Assembly: GCA_026002265.1 (NCBI GenBank)
Contig: BOBG01000048.1
Coordinates: 1 to 15,266 of the forward strand
Length of the DNA stretch: 15,266 bases
Reading direction: 5' to 3'
From: Spirochaetia bacterium
GTDB taxonomy: Bacteria > Spirochaetota > Spirochaetia > Treponematales > Breznakiellaceae
Below the pieces are notes generated by a model. That model was not told where the DNA came from, ran no database searches, and saw only the letters and a program-made list of their open reading frames with translations. A program made the position numbers and the translations under genes. Below, piece after piece: positions 13,965 to 15,266 of the stretch (positions are counted from its first letter, which is position 1; each line of letters begins with the position of its first letter).

Positions 13965-14234
13965 ATGGAACGGTGCTTTGAATGGGATCCGGAAAAAGAT
14001 GCTATTAACCGGCGGGAACACCGGATTAGTTTTTAGTCTGCTCAATATATTTTTCTTGATCCGTTCCGGATAGAGCGTGTAGACAGAAGCGAACATACTA
14101 TTTCATTAGTGGTTTATACAGAACGCGGAGAAACTACTCGTTTAATATCAGCGAGGCCAACTACACCACAGGAAAGGAGGATCTACAATGGCAATGGTGA
14201 CGAAGATTCTGAGAGATGGTCAAAAGCCGACTGA
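13965..14234 (+). pseudogene. Broken BrnT-family toxin gene
   Basis: Starting at ATG 13965 the frame reads MERCFEWDPEKDAINRREH, matching the start of BrnT toxins (FEWDPxKxxxNxxKH), but a TAG at 14034-14036 stops it after 23 codons. Beyond the stop the same frame continues with FRIERVDRSEHTISLVVYT, LISARPTTPQERR and ends at 14232-14234. Compared with the intact copy at 14451-14768, about 13 residues around the EERW-x-IG motif are missing. The 3' end overlaps the start of the following antitoxin by 47 nt, as in the intact module (50 nt). The toxin is therefore inactivated twice over: nonsense codon and deletion. Confidence 0.82.
14173..14180 (+). promoter_or_regulatory. Strong ribosome binding site inside the broken toxin gene
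   Basis: AAAGGAGG lies 7 nt before the ATG at 14188. It can support antitoxin translation even though upstream toxin translation stops early at 14034. Confidence 0.7.
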
Positions 14235-14430
14235 AGAAGAATTATACCGGGCAGAAGCAGAATGGAAAGAGGCTATGAAATATCCTATTACTTTCGATGA
14301 GGATTGTCCGGAATTAACGGATGAGGAACTTTTGGAATTCCGGCGTGTGTCGGATACTACACCGGAAGAACGCCGGCACATTGCACGAGAAGGAGCAGAA
14401 CGCCGGCGCTTACGTGCAGTGAAACAGTAA
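14188..14430 (+). CDS. BrnA-like antitoxin (partner of the broken toxin)
   Basis: This 80-residue, strongly acidic protein has an N-terminal MVTKILRDGQKPTEEEL and a central YPITFDEDCPELTDEELLEF segment. A charged C-terminus follows (TPEERRHIAREGAERRR, then LRAVKQ). Position directly after, and overlapping, a BrnT-type gene identifies it as the antitoxin, which would bind the toxin and repress the operon. Residues 37-75 are nearly identical to the second antitoxin (14719-14961), while the first third differs. It is now an orphan antitoxin unless it also neutralises the intact toxin downstream. A good AAAGGAGG site precedes it, so it may still be made. Confidence 0.75.
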   Translation: MAMVTKILRDGQKPTEEELYRAEAEWKEAMKYPITFDEDCPELTDEELLEFRRVSDTTPEERRHIAREGAERRRLRAVKQ

Positions 14431-14450
14431 TAGTATAGCAGGATCGGGAT

Positions 14451-14768
14451 ATGGAACGGTATTTTGAATGGGATCCGGAAAAAGAGCAAAAAAATGTAAA
14501 AAAACATCATGGGCTTAATTTTGACGATGCCTTGTTAGTCTTTGAGGATCTGGAACGAATTGAGCGGTATGATGAAGAGCATAGTGATGAAGAAGATCGC
14601 TGGCAAACCATAGGAATTGTTGGCGATACTATTTTTGTTGTCTATTCTGAACAGGAAGACGAAATATATCGTATTATCTCGGCAAGAATTGCAACATCGA
14701 AAGAAAAGGAGCTTTATTATGGCGATTATACGAAGGACATTGAAGGCTGGTACAAAGCCAACCAATGA
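14451..14768 (+). CDS. brnT: BrnT-family ribonuclease toxin
   Basis: A 105-residue protein with the full BrnT pattern: FEWDPEKEQKNVKKH at 5-19, NFDDALLVFED at 23-33, EEDRWQTIG in the middle, then VVYSE and RIISARIATSKEKELYY. BrnT is a RelE-fold ribonuclease that inhibits growth by cutting RNA when released from BrnA. The C-terminus runs about 15 residues beyond the usual end (GDYTKDIEGWYKANQ) because the reading frame continues through the first 50 nt of the antitoxin gene. ATG 14451 follows the first antitoxin by 20 nt, so both modules may be co-transcribed. Unlike the first copy it has no lesions. Confidence 0.88.
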   Translation: MERYFEWDPEKEQKNVKKHHGLNFDDALLVFEDLERIERYDEEHSDEEDRWQTIGIVGDTIFVVYSEQEDEIYRIISARIATSKEKELYYGDYTKDIEGWYKANQ

Positions 14769-14961
14769 GCAACTTGCACGGATACACGAAGCTACTAAGT
14801 ACCCGGTTGAGTACGATGAGGATTGTCCGGAATTAACGGACGAGGAACTTTTGGAATTCCGGCGTGTGTCGGATACTACACCGGAAGAGCGCCGGCACAT
14901 TGCGCGGGAAGGAGCAGAACGCCGGCGCTTGACATTGATCAATATGAATCCCAAAACCTAA
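14719..14961 (+). CDS. brnA: BrnA-family antitoxin
   Basis: An 80-residue antitoxin starting inside the toxin gene, 50 nt before the toxin stop, with AAGGAG at 14706-14711. The N-terminus (MAIIRRTLKAGTKPTNEQL) differs from the first antitoxin, but from DEDCPELTDEELLEF to the Arg-rich end the DNA is almost identical: about 4 differences in 113 bases (14818-14930 against 14299-14411). The last residues (TLINMNPKT) are unlike the first copy and lie partly over the end of the opposite-strand hydrolase gene (overlap 14939-14961). It should neutralise BrnT and repress its own operon. Confidence 0.82.
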   Translation: MAIIRRTLKAGTKPTNEQLARIHEATKYPVEYDEDCPELTDEELLEFRRVSDTTPEERRHIAREGAERRRLTLINMNPKT

Positions 14962-15266
14962 CATCACGGGCATACACTGTATACAAGTACGGCTGCAGGT
15001 TGTGATTAGCGTCCGGATAAATTTGATAGGTCAGATCGATTTTACCGGATTCGCTACGCGTTGCATTTTCCTCAGCAACCGCTTTTACAAAAGCATCGCT
15101 CCAACTCTTTGGGACAGAAGTATCTTTGGTCCCCTGTTCAAGCAATATCGGCGTACCGGCCGCAATATTCGGCAAGTATGTGTAAAGCGAAAAATCCGCG
15201 GCATTAAAATCCTTTTTGAATTGTTCAGCCCATTCGCTTCGTCTGCCGGTCATTCCTTCGCGGTAA
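14939..15266 (-). CDS. Alpha/beta hydrolase, C-terminal part (5' end outside window)
   Basis: The visible 109 or so residues are the C-terminal end of an alpha/beta-hydrolase fold. GTPILLEQGTKDTSVP carries the acid-residue Asp, and YQIYPDANHNL carries the catalytic His; the nucleophile Ser must lie upstream, outside the window. The frame stays open through the window edge (Y-R-E-G precedes the Met at 15253), so that Met is internal. Relatives include dienelactone-hydrolase and peptidase-like S9 hydrolases, where DxxVP, then about 35 residues, then NHxL is typical. The substrate cannot be told. The gene runs against the toxin-antitoxin modules and overlaps the last antitoxin by 23 nt tail to tail. 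Confidence 0.75.
   Translation of the reverse strand, partial: YREGMTGRRSEWAEQFKKDFNAADFSLYTYLPNIAAGTPILLEQGTKDTSVPKSWSDAFVKAVAEENATRSESGKIDLTYQIYPDANHNLQPYLYTVYARDVRFWDSY

Overview
The window looks like a chromosomal accessory stretch from a spirochaete, most likely Treponema-like. This is inferred from gene content and not proven: a sugar-ABC ATPase with a divergent second Walker B (SEPTRG), FGE-sulfatase-fold proteins with a C-terminal block resembling the treponemal TvpA variable region, and a GH18 chitinase suited to a host-associated or polymer-degrading lifestyle. GC content is medium, except for an AT-rich island around 11.45-13.0 kb.

Layout. (1) 16-1248, minus strand: a secreted GH18 chitinase-like enzyme with an intact catalytic motif. 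(2) 1497-6107, plus strand: two full-length proteins and one decayed fragment ending in an FGE-sulfatase / C-type-lectin fold. The last 40 codons of all three align without gaps. Invariant framework codons alternate with hypervariable, mostly NNC/NNT codons, and the nucleotide match continues past the stop codon. This is the expected picture for variable regions of a diversity-generating retroelement (DGR). No reverse transcriptase, Avd or template repeat is visible here, so any driver would have to act in trans. A small toxin-antitoxin-like pair (5314-5774) lies between the second target and the decayed third. (3) 6453-11447: a tight operon of a 2-hydroxyacid (lactate-type) dehydrogenase, a class I aminotransferase, an HD-domain phosphohydrolase and a two-domain sugar-type ABC ATPase, with 0, 21 and 6 nt between genes. 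The first two could convert an amino acid to a 2-oxo acid and then to a 2-hydroxy acid. (4) 11448-13008: an AT-rich island with a strong promoter, a long leader and a zinc-ribbon/coiled-coil protein. (5) 13009-14961: a decay zone with structured intergenic DNA, a nine-copy 21-bp tandem repeat, a C-terminal remnant of a type ISP/IIG-like DNA methyltransferase, and two tandem BrnT/BrnA toxin-antitoxin modules. The first BrnT is broken, and the antitoxin C-terminal halves are almost identical. (6) 14939-15266, minus strand: the C-terminal end of an alpha/beta hydrolase running off the window and overlapping the last antitoxin tail to tail.

The main point of interest is the cluster of putative DGR target genes. 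The second is the decay zone, where a repeat array, a restriction-modification remnant and duplicated toxin-antitoxin modules lie side by side.
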